From NCBI GenBank assembly GCA_036489755.1, contig DASXFD010000014.1:1-64000 (forward strand): a stretch of DNA of 64,000 nucleotides, given 5' to 3'. The position numbers and the translations under genes are program-made. Positions 56,473 through 64,000 of the stretch are shown here, in pieces; the first letter of the stretch is position 1; the number at the start of each line of letters is the position of its first letter. The notes under the pieces were generated by a model. It was not told where the DNA came from. It worked only from the letters and a program-made list of their open reading frames with translations, and did not search any database. The stretch is from JABFXX01 sp036489755. Its GTDB lineage: Bacteria > Myxococcota_A > Polyangia > Haliangiales > Haliangiaceae.

Positions 56473-57246
56473 GTGCATCGCGCGAACCATCGGGCCCCAC
56501 TCGTGGGCACGCCGGTTGTAACTCCCGCGATCATGTGTTCTTCGATCCGTTACGCGGGCCGCGCGATCGCCAGCTCGCCGAGCATCCTCGCGATCCTCGC
56601 GTTCGCCACGCTCGAGCTGTGCCGAGATGACCTCGTCGGAGTGGTGCTGACGCCGGTCGCGATCATCGCGCTCGCGATCGATCTGTCGACGTGCGCGATC
56701 GTACGTACATGCCTCGATGCGGCTGCCGCGCGCCGCGGAGAGGACCGAATCGCCGCGGCCCGCCTCCAGCGCGCGGCGCTGGCCGGCCCAGCTCGCCACG
56801 CCAAGCTGCTCGAGCTGATGGAGATCGTCGGCGGGCTGACAGCCGGAGATCGGCAGGTCGCGGAGTACCTCGAGCTCGACGGCTTGCTCGAGCAGTTCTC
56901 GCGCCGCTGCGTCGAAGAGTGGGCGAGCGAGCGCGCGCTGCGGGCGATCGAGCGCAACGGGCCGCCCCAGACCGACGGCTCGGCGGCCGCGCTGCGCCGG
57001 CGCTACCTCCGCGACGAGCGCGGCCGGGCCGATGTGGTTCGCGACGAGCTCGACGCGATCGGCGAGGCGGTGTACCTGTTTGCCGCGACGATCACGTGCA
57101 GCGAGCCCGATGTCTCGGCTCAACGCGACATCGAGCGCGCGCTCTTGGACGGCTGCTTGGCGACGTCGTCGGGCGACGGCAGCGCCGAGCGGTCCCACCC
57201 GCCGCCGAGTGCCTCGACGAGCGCGACCGCCGACGTCATTTGCTGA
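56473..57246 (+). CDS. Hypothetical membrane protein
   Basis: A protein of up to 257 residues with two N-terminal membrane helices (about 37-50 and 54-76: ILAILAFATLEL and GVVLTPVAIIALAIDLS) and a helical, charged cytoplasmic C-terminal domain (LLELMEIVGGLTAGDRQ, LLEQFSRRCVEEWASERALRAIE, DELDAIGEAVYLFAATI). No family is recognised. Strong G/C at third positions supports real coding. The start could be GTG 56473 (gggag three bases upstream) or ATG 56533; the latter trims a poor N terminus. The last 127 bases overlap the convergent outer-membrane factor gene, a longer overlap than usual, so the true stop region should be checked. Confidence 0.6.
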   Translation: MHRANHRAPLVGTPVVTPAIMCSSIRYAGRAIASSPSILAILAFATLELCRDDLVGVVLTPVAIIALAIDLSTCAIVRTCLDAAAARRGEDRIAAARLQRAALAGPARHAKLLELMEIVGGLTAGDRQVAEYLELDGLLEQFSRRCVEEWASERALRAIERNGPPQTDGSAAALRRRYLRDERGRADVVRDELDAIGEAVYLFAATITCSEPDVSAQRDIERALLDGCLATSSGDGSAERSHPPPSASTSATADVIC

Positions 57247-58637
57247 ACCTGCAGCGCCACCATCGTCTGCTGCGCCGCGAGCAGCAGCGCTTGTTGCTGC
57301 ATCAGATCGATGTAGGGATCGATGCCGGTCTCGAAGCGGCCCTTTTCGAGCTCGAACGCGCGCTGTGCGAGCTCGACGTCCTTCTGTTGTTGTGCGATCT
57401 CGGTCGCGAGGATGCTGGTCGCGGCGAGCTCGTCCTCGACGTTTTGAAACGCCGCGAGCACGGTCTGGCGATACGACGCGACCGTCGCGTTGTACTGCGC
57501 GACCGCCTGATCGATCGTCGCGCCGCGCAACCCGCCGTCGAAGATCGTCTCGGCGAGCGTCGCGCCCAGCGCCCACACGCGGCTCGGCCACGACAACAGC
57601 GACGAGATCGCGCTGCTCTCGAAGCCGGCGCTCGCCGACAGCGTGAGGTCGGGATAGTACGCGGCGTAGCCGACGCCGACCGCGGCGTTTGCGGCGGCCA
57701 TCGCGCGTTCGGCGGCGGCGATGTCGGGCCTGCGCTCGAGCAACCGCGACGGTGTGCCGACGGGAATCGCGGGCGCGGCGGCGAGCATGGCGCGCTTGGC
57801 GATCGAGAACGTCGTGGCCGGCTGGCCGACGAGCGTGGCGATCGCGTGCTCGTACTGCGTGCGCAGGATCGCCGCGTTGGTCGCCTGCACGCGCGCGGTC
57901 TGTAGCGTCTGCTCGGCCTGGACGGCCGCGAGCTCGGTGTCGACGCCGGTGTCGAAGCGCGAGCGCGCGGTCTCGGCGATCGCGGCGTCGGCGGTCACGG
58001 TGGCGTCGAGCAGATCGGCGAGCGCGTCCTGGCCGCGAACCTCGAAGTACGTCTCGGCGAGCGTCGCTTGCTCGAGCAGGCGCGTGCTCTCGAGATCGGC
58101 GGCGCTCGCTTGTGCGGTGTATTTCGCCTGGCGCACCTGGTTGCGCACGCGGCCGAACAGATCCGGCGCCCACGACGCTTCGACCGGCAGCGAGTAGCTC
58201 GTGAAGCGGCCGGAGCTCGCGCCGATGCGCGCCGCCGACGGGCTCGTCCCGGTGATGATGGCGCCCGCCGAGCCGGTCGCGGTGCCGGCGCCGCCGCGGC
58301 CCGTCGTCACGTTCGGCGCGACGCTCACCGTCGGAAAATATTGCGATCGCGCGATCCGGATCTGCGCGCGCGCGGCCATGTAGTTGGCGTACGCCTGCGC
58401 GAGCGTCTGGTTGTGTAGCTCGAGCTGCGCCTCGAGCGCGTCGAGCTCGGGCTCGCGAAAGATCTTCCACCACGCGCCGCGCAGCATCGCGTCGGCCGGG
58501 CTCGCGACGCGCCACGGGCCGGCTCGATTCGCTTCCTTGTAGCCCGGCGCCGCCGGCACCGGCGCGTGCGGCACGCGGTACTTCGGCCCGACGGTACACG
58601 CCGCCGCGAGCGCGATCGCGAGCACACCCGGTCTCAT
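57120..58637 (-). CDS. NodT/OprM-type outer membrane factor lipoprotein of RND efflux system
   Basis: A 505-residue outer-membrane channel subunit, a TolC homologue anchored by lipid. The signal peptide ends LAAAC with C14, then the family segment GPKYRVPHAPVPAAPGYKE and WWKIFREPELDALEAQ. The body holds the two OEP repeats with periplasmic helical barrel residues, for example ILRTQYEHAIATLVGQPA, LLERRPDIAAAERAMAAANAAVGVGYAAYYPDLTL and YRQTVLAAFQNVEDELAA. An aaggagg ribosome-binding site lies 5 bases before the ATG, inside the end of the pump gene, and the two genes overlap in ATGA. It would trimerise with the pump proteins and an adaptor to export compounds across the envelope. Confidence 0.95.
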   Translation of the reverse strand: MRPGVLAIALAAACTVGPKYRVPHAPVPAAPGYKEANRAGPWRVASPADAMLRGAWWKIFREPELDALEAQLELHNQTLAQAYANYMAARAQIRIARSQYFPTVSVAPNVTTGRGGAGTATGSAGAIITGTSPSAARIGASSGRFTSYSLPVEASWAPDLFGRVRNQVRQAKYTAQASAADLESTRLLEQATLAETYFEVRGQDALADLLDATVTADAAIAETARSRFDTGVDTELAAVQAEQTLQTARVQATNAAILRTQYEHAIATLVGQPATTFSIAKRAMLAAAPAIPVGTPSRLLERRPDIAAAERAMAAANAAVGVGYAAYYPDLTLSASAGFESSAISSLLSWPSRVWALGATLAETIFDGGLRGATIDQAVAQYNATVASYRQTVLAAFQNVEDELAATSILATEIAQQQKDVELAQRAFELEKGRFETGIDPYIDLMQQQALLLAAQQTMVALQVQQMTSAVALVEALGGGWDRSALPSPDDVAKQPSKSARSMSR

Positions 58638-61600
58638 ACGCGCCTCCTTCGCCGCAGTCGGTCGAGATAGAGATAGATGACCGGCGTCGTGAACAGCGTG
58701 AGCAGCTGGCTCATCACGAGCCCGCCGACGATCGCGATGCCGAGCGGCCGGCGCAGCTCCGAGCCGACGCCGGTGCCGAACGCGAGCGGTAGCGCGCCGA
58801 ACAGCGCCGCGACCGTCGTCATCATGATCGGCCGGAACCGCAGCATGCACGCCTCGAAGATCGCGTCGCGCGTGGACTTGCCGTGCTCGCGCTCCGCGAC
58901 CAGCGCGAAGTCGATCATCATGATCGCGTTCTTCTTGACGATGCCGATGAGCAGCACGATTCCGATGATCGAGATCACGTCGAGATCGAGGTGGAACACG
59001 AGCAGCGCGAGCATCGCGCCGACGCTGGCCGACGGCAGCGTGGAGATGATCGTCAGCGGATGGACGAGGCTCTCGTAGAGGATGCCGAGCACGATGTAGA
59101 CCGCGAGCAGCGCGGTGAGCACGAGGATCGGCTCGGAGCCGAGCGAGTCCTGGAATGCCTGCAGCGTGCCGGAGAAGAAGCCGTGGATCGTGGCGGGCGT
59201 GCCGAGCTGGCGCTGCAGCGCTTCGACGCGCTTCGTCGCGTCGCCGAGCGACAGCCCGGGCGCGAGGTTGAACGACACGGTCACCGACGGGAACAGGCCG
59301 GTGTGGTTGACGAGCAGCGGCGCCGTCGTCTCGGTTTGCGACGCGACGCTCGCGAGCGGGACCTGGCCGCCGCTGCCGATGCCGTGCACGTAGACGTCGC
59401 CGAAATCCTGCGGCGAAACCGCGCGCGCTTCCGCGACCTCGAGCACGACGTAGTAGTAGTTGGTCTGCTCGTAGATCACGGAGACTTCGGCCTGCCCGAA
59501 TGCGGTGTCGAGCTCGCTGTCGACGACCTGCGGCGTGAGGCCGAGCGCCGCGGCGCGGGTGCGATCGTAGGTGAGGTAGGACTCGAGCCCGCCGTTCTGC
59601 TGATCCGAGTTGACGTCGGTGAAGCCGGGCAGCTGGCGCATCCGCGACAGCAAGAGCGGGCCCCACTTCGCGAGGCCGGCGAGCGTGTCGGACTGGATCG
59701 TGTACTGGTACTCCGCGCTCGACAGCCGGCCGCCGACGCGCAGATCCTGTGCGGCTTGCATGAACACCGACGCGATGGGGAGCCCGGCGAGCCGGCCGCG
59801 CAGCCGACCGATCACCTGCGACGCGGTGACCTTGCGCTCGGCGAGCGGCTTGAGCGCCATGAACACGTTGCCGGCGTTCGCCTTGTTCGTGAACGCGATC
59901 ACGTGGTCGACGGCCGGATCGCGCTTGATCACGTCGGCGATCGTGTGCGCGGAGCGCTTCATGACCTGAAACGACGCGTCCTGCGGGCCGAGCATGCCGC
60001 CGAACACGACGCCGGTGTCCTGCTGCGGGAAGAAGCCTTTCGGCACGCGGATCACGAGCACCACGTTCATCGCGATCGTCAGCAGCAGCACGAGCAGCAC
60101 GAGCAGGCGGTTGTCGAGCGCCCAGCACAGGCCACGCCGATAGCCGCCGAGCAGCAGATCGAAGCCGCGCTCGCTCGTGCGCAGCAGCGGGTTGGTCGAG
60201 TGCTTCGCGCCGGCGCGCAACAGATGCGCGCACAGCATCGGCGTCGCGGTCAGCGACACCACCATCGAGATCAGGATCGCGACCGACAGCGTGACCGCGA
60301 ACTCGCGAAACAGCCGGCCGACGAGCCCCTGCATCGCGAGGATCGGGATGAACACGGCCACGAGCGACAGGCTGATCGTGAGCACCGTGAACCCGATCTC
60401 TCGCGCGCCGAGCAGCGCGGCATCCATCGGCGACATCCCGGCCTCGCGGTGGCGCTCGATGTTCTCCATCACGACGATCGCGTCGTCGACCACGAAGCCG
60501 GTGGCGATCGTGATCGCCATCAGCGACAGGTTGTCGAGCGAGAACCCGAGCAGGTACATCACCGCGAACGTGCCGATCAGCGACGTCGGCACCGCGATGC
60601 TCGGCACGATCGTCGCGCGCGCGTCGCGCAGGAACACGAACACGACGAGCACGACGAGGATCACCGACACGATCGACGTGTGCTCGACGGTCGAGACCGA
60701 CGCGCGGATCGTCGTCGTGCGATCGAGCACGGTGCCGAGCACCACGCCCTCGGGGATCATCGCGCGCAGCGACGGCATCGCCGCACGCACGCGATCGACG
60801 GTGGCGATGATGTTGGCGCCGGGCTGGCGGAAGATCACGAGCATCACGGCGGGCTTGCCGTCGAGGTAGCCGGCGTTGTGGATGTCTTGCGGGCCTTCGG
60901 TGATGGTCGCGACGTCCGAGAGATGGACGGCGTTGCCGTTGCGCGTCGCGATCACGAGCGGCTTGTAGTCGTCGGCGTGGCTGATCTGGCCGTTCGTGAC
61001 GATGTCGGAGCGCGTCGTGGCGGTCTCGACGGCGCCGCGCGCCGAGCTCGTGTTCTGCACCTGCAGCACGCTGCTGACGTCGCGCATCGTGAGGCCATAG
61101 CTGGCGAGTTGCGTCGGATCGACGTCGACGCGCACGGCGGGCAGCGACGAGCCGCCGATCGTGACCTGACCTACGCCGGCGATCTGCGATAGCCGCTGCG
61201 CGATGATCGTCGACGCGTAGTCGTACAGCTGCTGCGTGCTGTACGTGTCGGAGGTCAGGCTCGCGACCATGATCGGCGAGTCGGCGGGGTTGACCTTGCG
61301 GTACGTCGGATCGGCCGGCAGGTTCGCGGGCAGGTACGTGCGCGCCGCGGCGATCGCCGCTTGGACGTCGCGCGCCGCGCCATCGATGTTGCGCCCGAGA
61401 TCGAACTGCAGCGTCACGTTCGTCGCGCCGAGCGCGCTGGTCGATGTCATCTCCGACACGCCGGCGATGTGGCCGAACTGGCGCTCGAGCGGCGTCGCGA
61501 CGGTCGACGCCATGATCTCGGCGCTCGCACCGGGCAGGCTCGCGCTCACGCTGATCGTCGGGAAGTCGACCTGCGGCAGCGGCGAGACGGGCAGCACGAC

Positions 61601-61687
61601 GAACGCGACCAGACCGAGCAAGATCACGGCGGCCGACAGCAGGATCGTCGCGATCGGGCGCCGGATGAACGGCGCCGACAAGTTCAC
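58634..61687 (-). CDS. RND efflux pump subunit, MdtC-like
   Basis: A 1017-residue inner-membrane proton-driven transporter of the HAE1/AcrB family. It begins LSAPFIRRPIATILLSAAVILLG and contains PVSPLPQVDFPTISVSASLPGAS, the porter domains, and the paired proton-relay aspartates D401-D402 in GFVVDDAIVVMEN. LFREFAVTLSVAI and GIVKKNAIMMIDFA are further family motifs. The sequence, especially the N-terminal PVSPLPQVDFPTI, points to the MdtB/MdtC branch, which forms B2C heterotrimers. The GTG start at 61687 overlaps the stop of the upstream pump gene in GTGA, and the stop overlaps the channel gene. No adaptor gene is visible; it is presumably just outside the window. Confidence 0.95.
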   Translation of the reverse strand: MNLSAPFIRRPIATILLSAAVILLGLVAFVVLPVSPLPQVDFPTISVSASLPGASAEIMASTVATPLERQFGHIAGVSEMTSTSALGATNVTLQFDLGRNIDGAARDVQAAIAAARTYLPANLPADPTYRKVNPADSPIMVASLTSDTYSTQQLYDYASTIIAQRLSQIAGVGQVTIGGSSLPAVRVDVDPTQLASYGLTMRDVSSVLQVQNTSSARGAVETATTRSDIVTNGQISHADDYKPLVIATRNGNAVHLSDVATITEGPQDIHNAGYLDGKPAVMLVIFRQPGANIIATVDRVRAAMPSLRAMIPEGVVLGTVLDRTTTIRASVSTVEHTSIVSVILVVLVVFVFLRDARATIVPSIAVPTSLIGTFAVMYLLGFSLDNLSLMAITIATGFVVDDAIVVMENIERHREAGMSPMDAALLGAREIGFTVLTISLSLVAVFIPILAMQGLVGRLFREFAVTLSVAILISMVVSLTATPMLCAHLLRAGAKHSTNPLLRTSERGFDLLLGGYRRGLCWALDNRLLVLLVLLLTIAMNVVLVIRVPKGFFPQQDTGVVFGGMLGPQDASFQVMKRSAHTIADVIKRDPAVDHVIAFTNKANAGNVFMALKPLAERKVTASQVIGRLRGRLAGLPIASVFMQAAQDLRVGGRLSSAEYQYTIQSDTLAGLAKWGPLLLSRMRQLPGFTDVNSDQQNGGLESYLTYDRTRAAALGLTPQVVDSELDTAFGQAEVSVIYEQTNYYYVVLEVAEARAVSPQDFGDVYVHGIGSGGQVPLASVASQTETTAPLLVNHTGLFPSVTVSFNLAPGLSLGDATKRVEALQRQLGTPATIHGFFSGTLQAFQDSLGSEPILVLTALLAVYIVLGILYESLVHPLTIISTLPSASVGAMLALLVFHLDLDVISIIGIVLLIGIVKKNAIMMIDFALVAEREHGKSTRDAIFEACMLRFRPIMMTTVAALFGALPLAFGTGVGSELRRPLGIAIVGGLVMSQLLTLFTTPVIYLYLDRLRRRRRV
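58643..58649 (-). promoter_or_regulatory. Strong ribosome-binding site for the outer membrane factor gene
   Basis: The minus strand reads aaggagg five bases before the ATG at 58637. It is one of the clearest Shine-Dalgarno sites in the window and lies inside the last codons of the upstream pump gene. Confidence 0.75.
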
Positions 61688-64000
61688 GGCACCCTCGCGT
61701 GGCGGCGGTGCGCGATCCGATCGAAGAACACGTAAATGACGGGCGTCGTGTAGAGCGTGAGGATCTGGCTGACGAGCAGACCGCCGACCATCGCGATGCC
61801 GAGCGGCCGCCGCAGCTCCGAGCCGAGCCCCGAGCCGAGCGCGAGCGGCAGGCCACCGAGCAAGGCGGCCATCGTCGTCATCATGATCGGCCGGAACCGC
61901 AACAGGCTCGCCTCGTGGATCGCCTCGATGGGCGGCAGCTTGCGCTCGCGCGTCGCCTCGAGCGCGAAGTCGACGATCATGATGCCGTTCTTCTTGACGA
62001 TGCCGATCAACAGGATGATGCCGATGATCGCGATCACGTCGAGGTCCTTGCCGAACACGATCAGCGCGAGCAGCGCGCCGACGCCCGCCGACGGCAGCGT
62101 CGACAGGATCGTGATCGGATGGACGAAGCTCTCGTAGAGCACGCCGAGCACGATGTAGACGGTGACGAGTGCGGCGAGCACGAGCAGCGGCTCGTTCGTG
62201 AGCGACGCGCGGAACGCCTGCGCGGTGCCTTGAAAGCCGGCCTGGATGCTCGGCGGCATCTTGAGATCGGCGGCCGCGCGGTCGACCTGCTTGATCGCCG
62301 TGCCGAGCGACGCGTTCGGCGCGAGGTTGAACGAGACCGTGACCGCGGGAAACTGGCCCTGATGCGTGATCGTCAGCGGGTGCGTCGTGTTCGCGACGTG
62401 TGCGATCGCGCGCAGCGGCACCGGGCTCGACGGCGCCACACTCGCGGCGGCGTGCAGCGTCGTGGTGATCGCGGCGAGCGACGTGCCGATCGGTGCGAGC
62501 GTCGTCGCGGACGGCGAGAGCAGGGGCGCGCTGGTCAGCGCGTTGGTGCCGGCCGTTGCCGACGCCGACGCCGCGGCCGCCGCCGAGCCGTTGCCGGCGC
62601 CTGCCTGGATGTAGACGTCGTCGAGATCGAGCGGCCCGTGCTGGAAGCTCGGCTCGGCTTCGAGCACCACGTGGTACTGGTTCGATTGCGTGTACATCGT
62701 GTTGATCTGGCGCTGGCCGAACGCGTCGTAGAGCGTGTTCTCGATCGCCGACGGCGAGATGCCGAGCCGCGACGCGGTCACCCGATCGATCGTCAGGTAC
62801 GTCTCGAGCCCGCCCGGCTGCTGGTCGGTCGCGAGGTCGCGCAGGTCGTCGAGCTTGCTCGCGCGATCGATGAACCGCTTCGTCCATAGAGCCAGCTCGT
62901 CGGGGTTCGGTCCTTCGAGCGTGAACTGGTATTGCGTGCGGCTCACGCGATCTTCGACGGTGAGGTTCTGGACCGGCTGCATGTAGAGCGTGATGCCGTC
63001 GACGTCGCGTGCGAGCTCCGGTTGCAGCCGGCGGATCACGTCGGCGGCACTGATGCCGCGCTCGTCGAGCGGCTTCAAGTTGATCGACACGCGGCCGCTG
63101 TTGAGCGTCGTGTTCACGCCGTCGATGCCGATGAACGACGACAGGCTCGCGACCGCCGGATCGCGCAGGATCACGCGCGCGAGCTCCTGCTGCTTGTCGG
63201 CCATCGCCGAGAACGAGATCGCCGCCGGTGCCTGCGAGATGCCCTGGATGACCCCGGTGTCCTGCACGGGCAAGAAGCCCTTCGGGATCAGGATGTAGAG
63301 CACGATCGTCAACACGAGCGTGATCACGAAGACGATCCCCGCGAGCGTGCGATGGCGCAGCACGACGGTGAGCGTGCGGCCGTAGAACGCGATCATTCGC
63401 TCGAACTGGCGCTCCGACCATCGATAGAACCGGCCGCGCTCGCTCTCGGGCTGATGGCGCAGGATGCGCGCACACATCATCGGCGTGAGCGTCAGCGACA
63501 CGACCGCGGAGATCGCGATCGTCACGGCGAGCGTGATCGCGAACTCGCGGAACAACCGGCCGACGACGTCGCCCATGAACAGCAGCGGGATCAAGACCGC
63601 GATCAGCGACACGGTCAGCGAGATGATCGTGAACCCGATCTGTTGCGCGCCCTTGAGCGCGGCGTCGAGCGGCGTCTCGCCGGCCTCGAGAAAGCGCGAC
63701 ACGTTCTCGATCATCACGATCGCGTCGTCGACGACGAAGCCGGTCGCGATCGTGAGCGCCATCAGCGACAAGTTGTCGAGCGAGAAGCCGAGCGCGTACA
63801 TCGCCGCGAACGTGCCGATCAGCGACAGCGGCACGGCGACGCTCGGGATGATCGTCGCGGACGCGGACCGCAAGAACACGAAGATCACGAGCACGACGAG
63901 CCCGATCGTCAGCGCGAGCTCGAACGCGACCGCGCGCACCGACGCCTCGATACCGACGGTGAGGTCGGTCAGCGTGGTGATGTGCATGTCGGCGGGCAGG
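61684..64000 (-). CDS. RND efflux pump subunit, MdtB-like (5' part outside window)
   Basis: About 770 residues of an RND transporter are visible; the frame is open to the window edge, where LPADMHITTLTDLT stands, so the N-terminal third is missing. The proton-relay pair appears in GFVVDDAIVMIEN, and the LFREFAITLAVTI, GIVKKNGIMIVDFA and GGLLVSQILTLYTTPVIY segments complete the pump. Compared with the neighbouring subunit, a Ser/Ala/Thr-rich stretch of about 60 residues (around 62415-62605) is inserted in the second porter domain before VPLRAIAHVANT. With the next gene it would form an MdtBC-type pair. The adaptor and promoter lie outside the window. Confidence 0.93.
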   Translation of the reverse strand, partial: LPADMHITTLTDLTVGIEASVRAVAFELALTIGLVVLVIFVFLRSASATIIPSVAVPLSLIGTFAAMYALGFSLDNLSLMALTIATGFVVDDAIVMIENVSRFLEAGETPLDAALKGAQQIGFTIISLTVSLIAVLIPLLFMGDVVGRLFREFAITLAVTIAISAVVSLTLTPMMCARILRHQPESERGRFYRWSERQFERMIAFYGRTLTVVLRHRTLAGIVFVITLVLTIVLYILIPKGFLPVQDTGVIQGISQAPAAISFSAMADKQQELARVILRDPAVASLSSFIGIDGVNTTLNSGRVSINLKPLDERGISAADVIRRLQPELARDVDGITLYMQPVQNLTVEDRVSRTQYQFTLEGPNPDELALWTKRFIDRASKLDDLRDLATDQQPGGLETYLTIDRVTASRLGISPSAIENTLYDAFGQRQINTMYTQSNQYHVVLEAEPSFQHGPLDLDDVYIQAGAGNGSAAAAASASATAGTNALTSAPLLSPSATTLAPIGTSLAAITTTLHAAASVAPSSPVPLRAIAHVANTTHPLTITHQGQFPAVTVSFNLAPNASLGTAIKQVDRAAADLKMPPSIQAGFQGTAQAFRASLTNEPLLVLAALVTVYIVLGVLYESFVHPITILSTLPSAGVGALLALIVFGKDLDVIAIIGIILLIGIVKKNGIMIVDFALEATRERKLPPIEAIHEASLLRFRPIMMTTMAALLGGLPLALGSGLGSELRRPLGIAMVGGLLVSQILTLYTTPVIYVFFDRIAHRRHARVP

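Overview
This 64 kb window is high-GC bacterial chromosome with very strong G/C bias at third codon positions, short intergenic gaps and many start/stop overlaps. The gene content suggests a myxobacterium-like member of Myxococcota (Kofleriaceae/Haliangiales or a relative): a Hanks-type kinase with a C-terminal membrane anchor, about a dozen predicted lipoproteins with Cys-, Gly/Ser- or Pro-rich stalks, an FHA-GAF-SpoIIE phosphatase, a TIGR02996/LRR protein and an AgmX/PglI-like C-terminal domain. This placement is inferred from content only. I see no rRNA, tRNA, CRISPR array, insertion sequence, prophage or replication origin.

Layout. 1-8.6 kb: end of a serine acetyltransferase, Ser/Thr kinase, D-amino-acid oxidase, GNAT, TauE/SafE permease, lipoyl synthase, then four co-directional secreted or lipoprotein genes. 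8.4-14.4 kb (minus strand): pyruvate dehydrogenase operon pdhA-pdhB-pdhC-alpha/beta hydrolase-lpd, with a small zinc-ribbon gene downstream. 14.4-19 kb: lipoproteins, QueD, an EEP hydrolase and a lipoprotein glutathione peroxidase. 19-29 kb: TIGR03960/DUF2344 radical SAM protein, pdxJ, sucA-sucB coupled to a SUFU-domain gene and a TonB-like gene, then a small peptide with a double-glycine-type leader. 29-34.4 kb (minus): methyltransferase, propeller lipoprotein, ribosomal proteins L28 and L33, SDR, FHA-GAF-SpoIIE phosphatase. 34.5-42.8 kb (plus): a five-gene overlapping operon headed by a 1541-residue fusion of aldehyde dehydrogenase, class III aminotransferase, GNAT and a second, degenerate aminotransferase fold, followed by a C45-type hydrolase, another aminotransferase and both subunits of a 3-oxoacid CoA-transferase. 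42.8-50.8 kb (minus): a four-gene overlapping operon encoding a P-loop GTPase-like membrane protein, an unknown protein, a coiled-coil membrane protein and a 1693-residue protein that joins a polytopic SEDS-like (FtsW/RodA) region to a penicillin-binding-protein transpeptidase domain. 50.9-64 kb: LRR protein, purU, an Arg/Glu-rich helical repeat protein, an hdeD gene broken by a 4-bp duplication, and an MdtB-MdtC-OprM type RND efflux operon whose upstream end lies outside the window.

How the parts work together. LipA supplies the lipoyl cofactor for the E2 subunits of the pyruvate and 2-oxoglutarate dehydrogenases encoded nearby, and the single Lpd probably serves both. The 34-43 kb operon matches, step for step, the acetylated route of beta-lysine catabolism (acetylation, transamination, CoA transfer, deacetylation, GABA transamination, semialdehyde oxidation); this is inference. 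The 43-51 kb operon is the best candidate for an undescribed system: a fused glycan polymerase/transpeptidase apparently coupled to a nucleotide-binding membrane switch.
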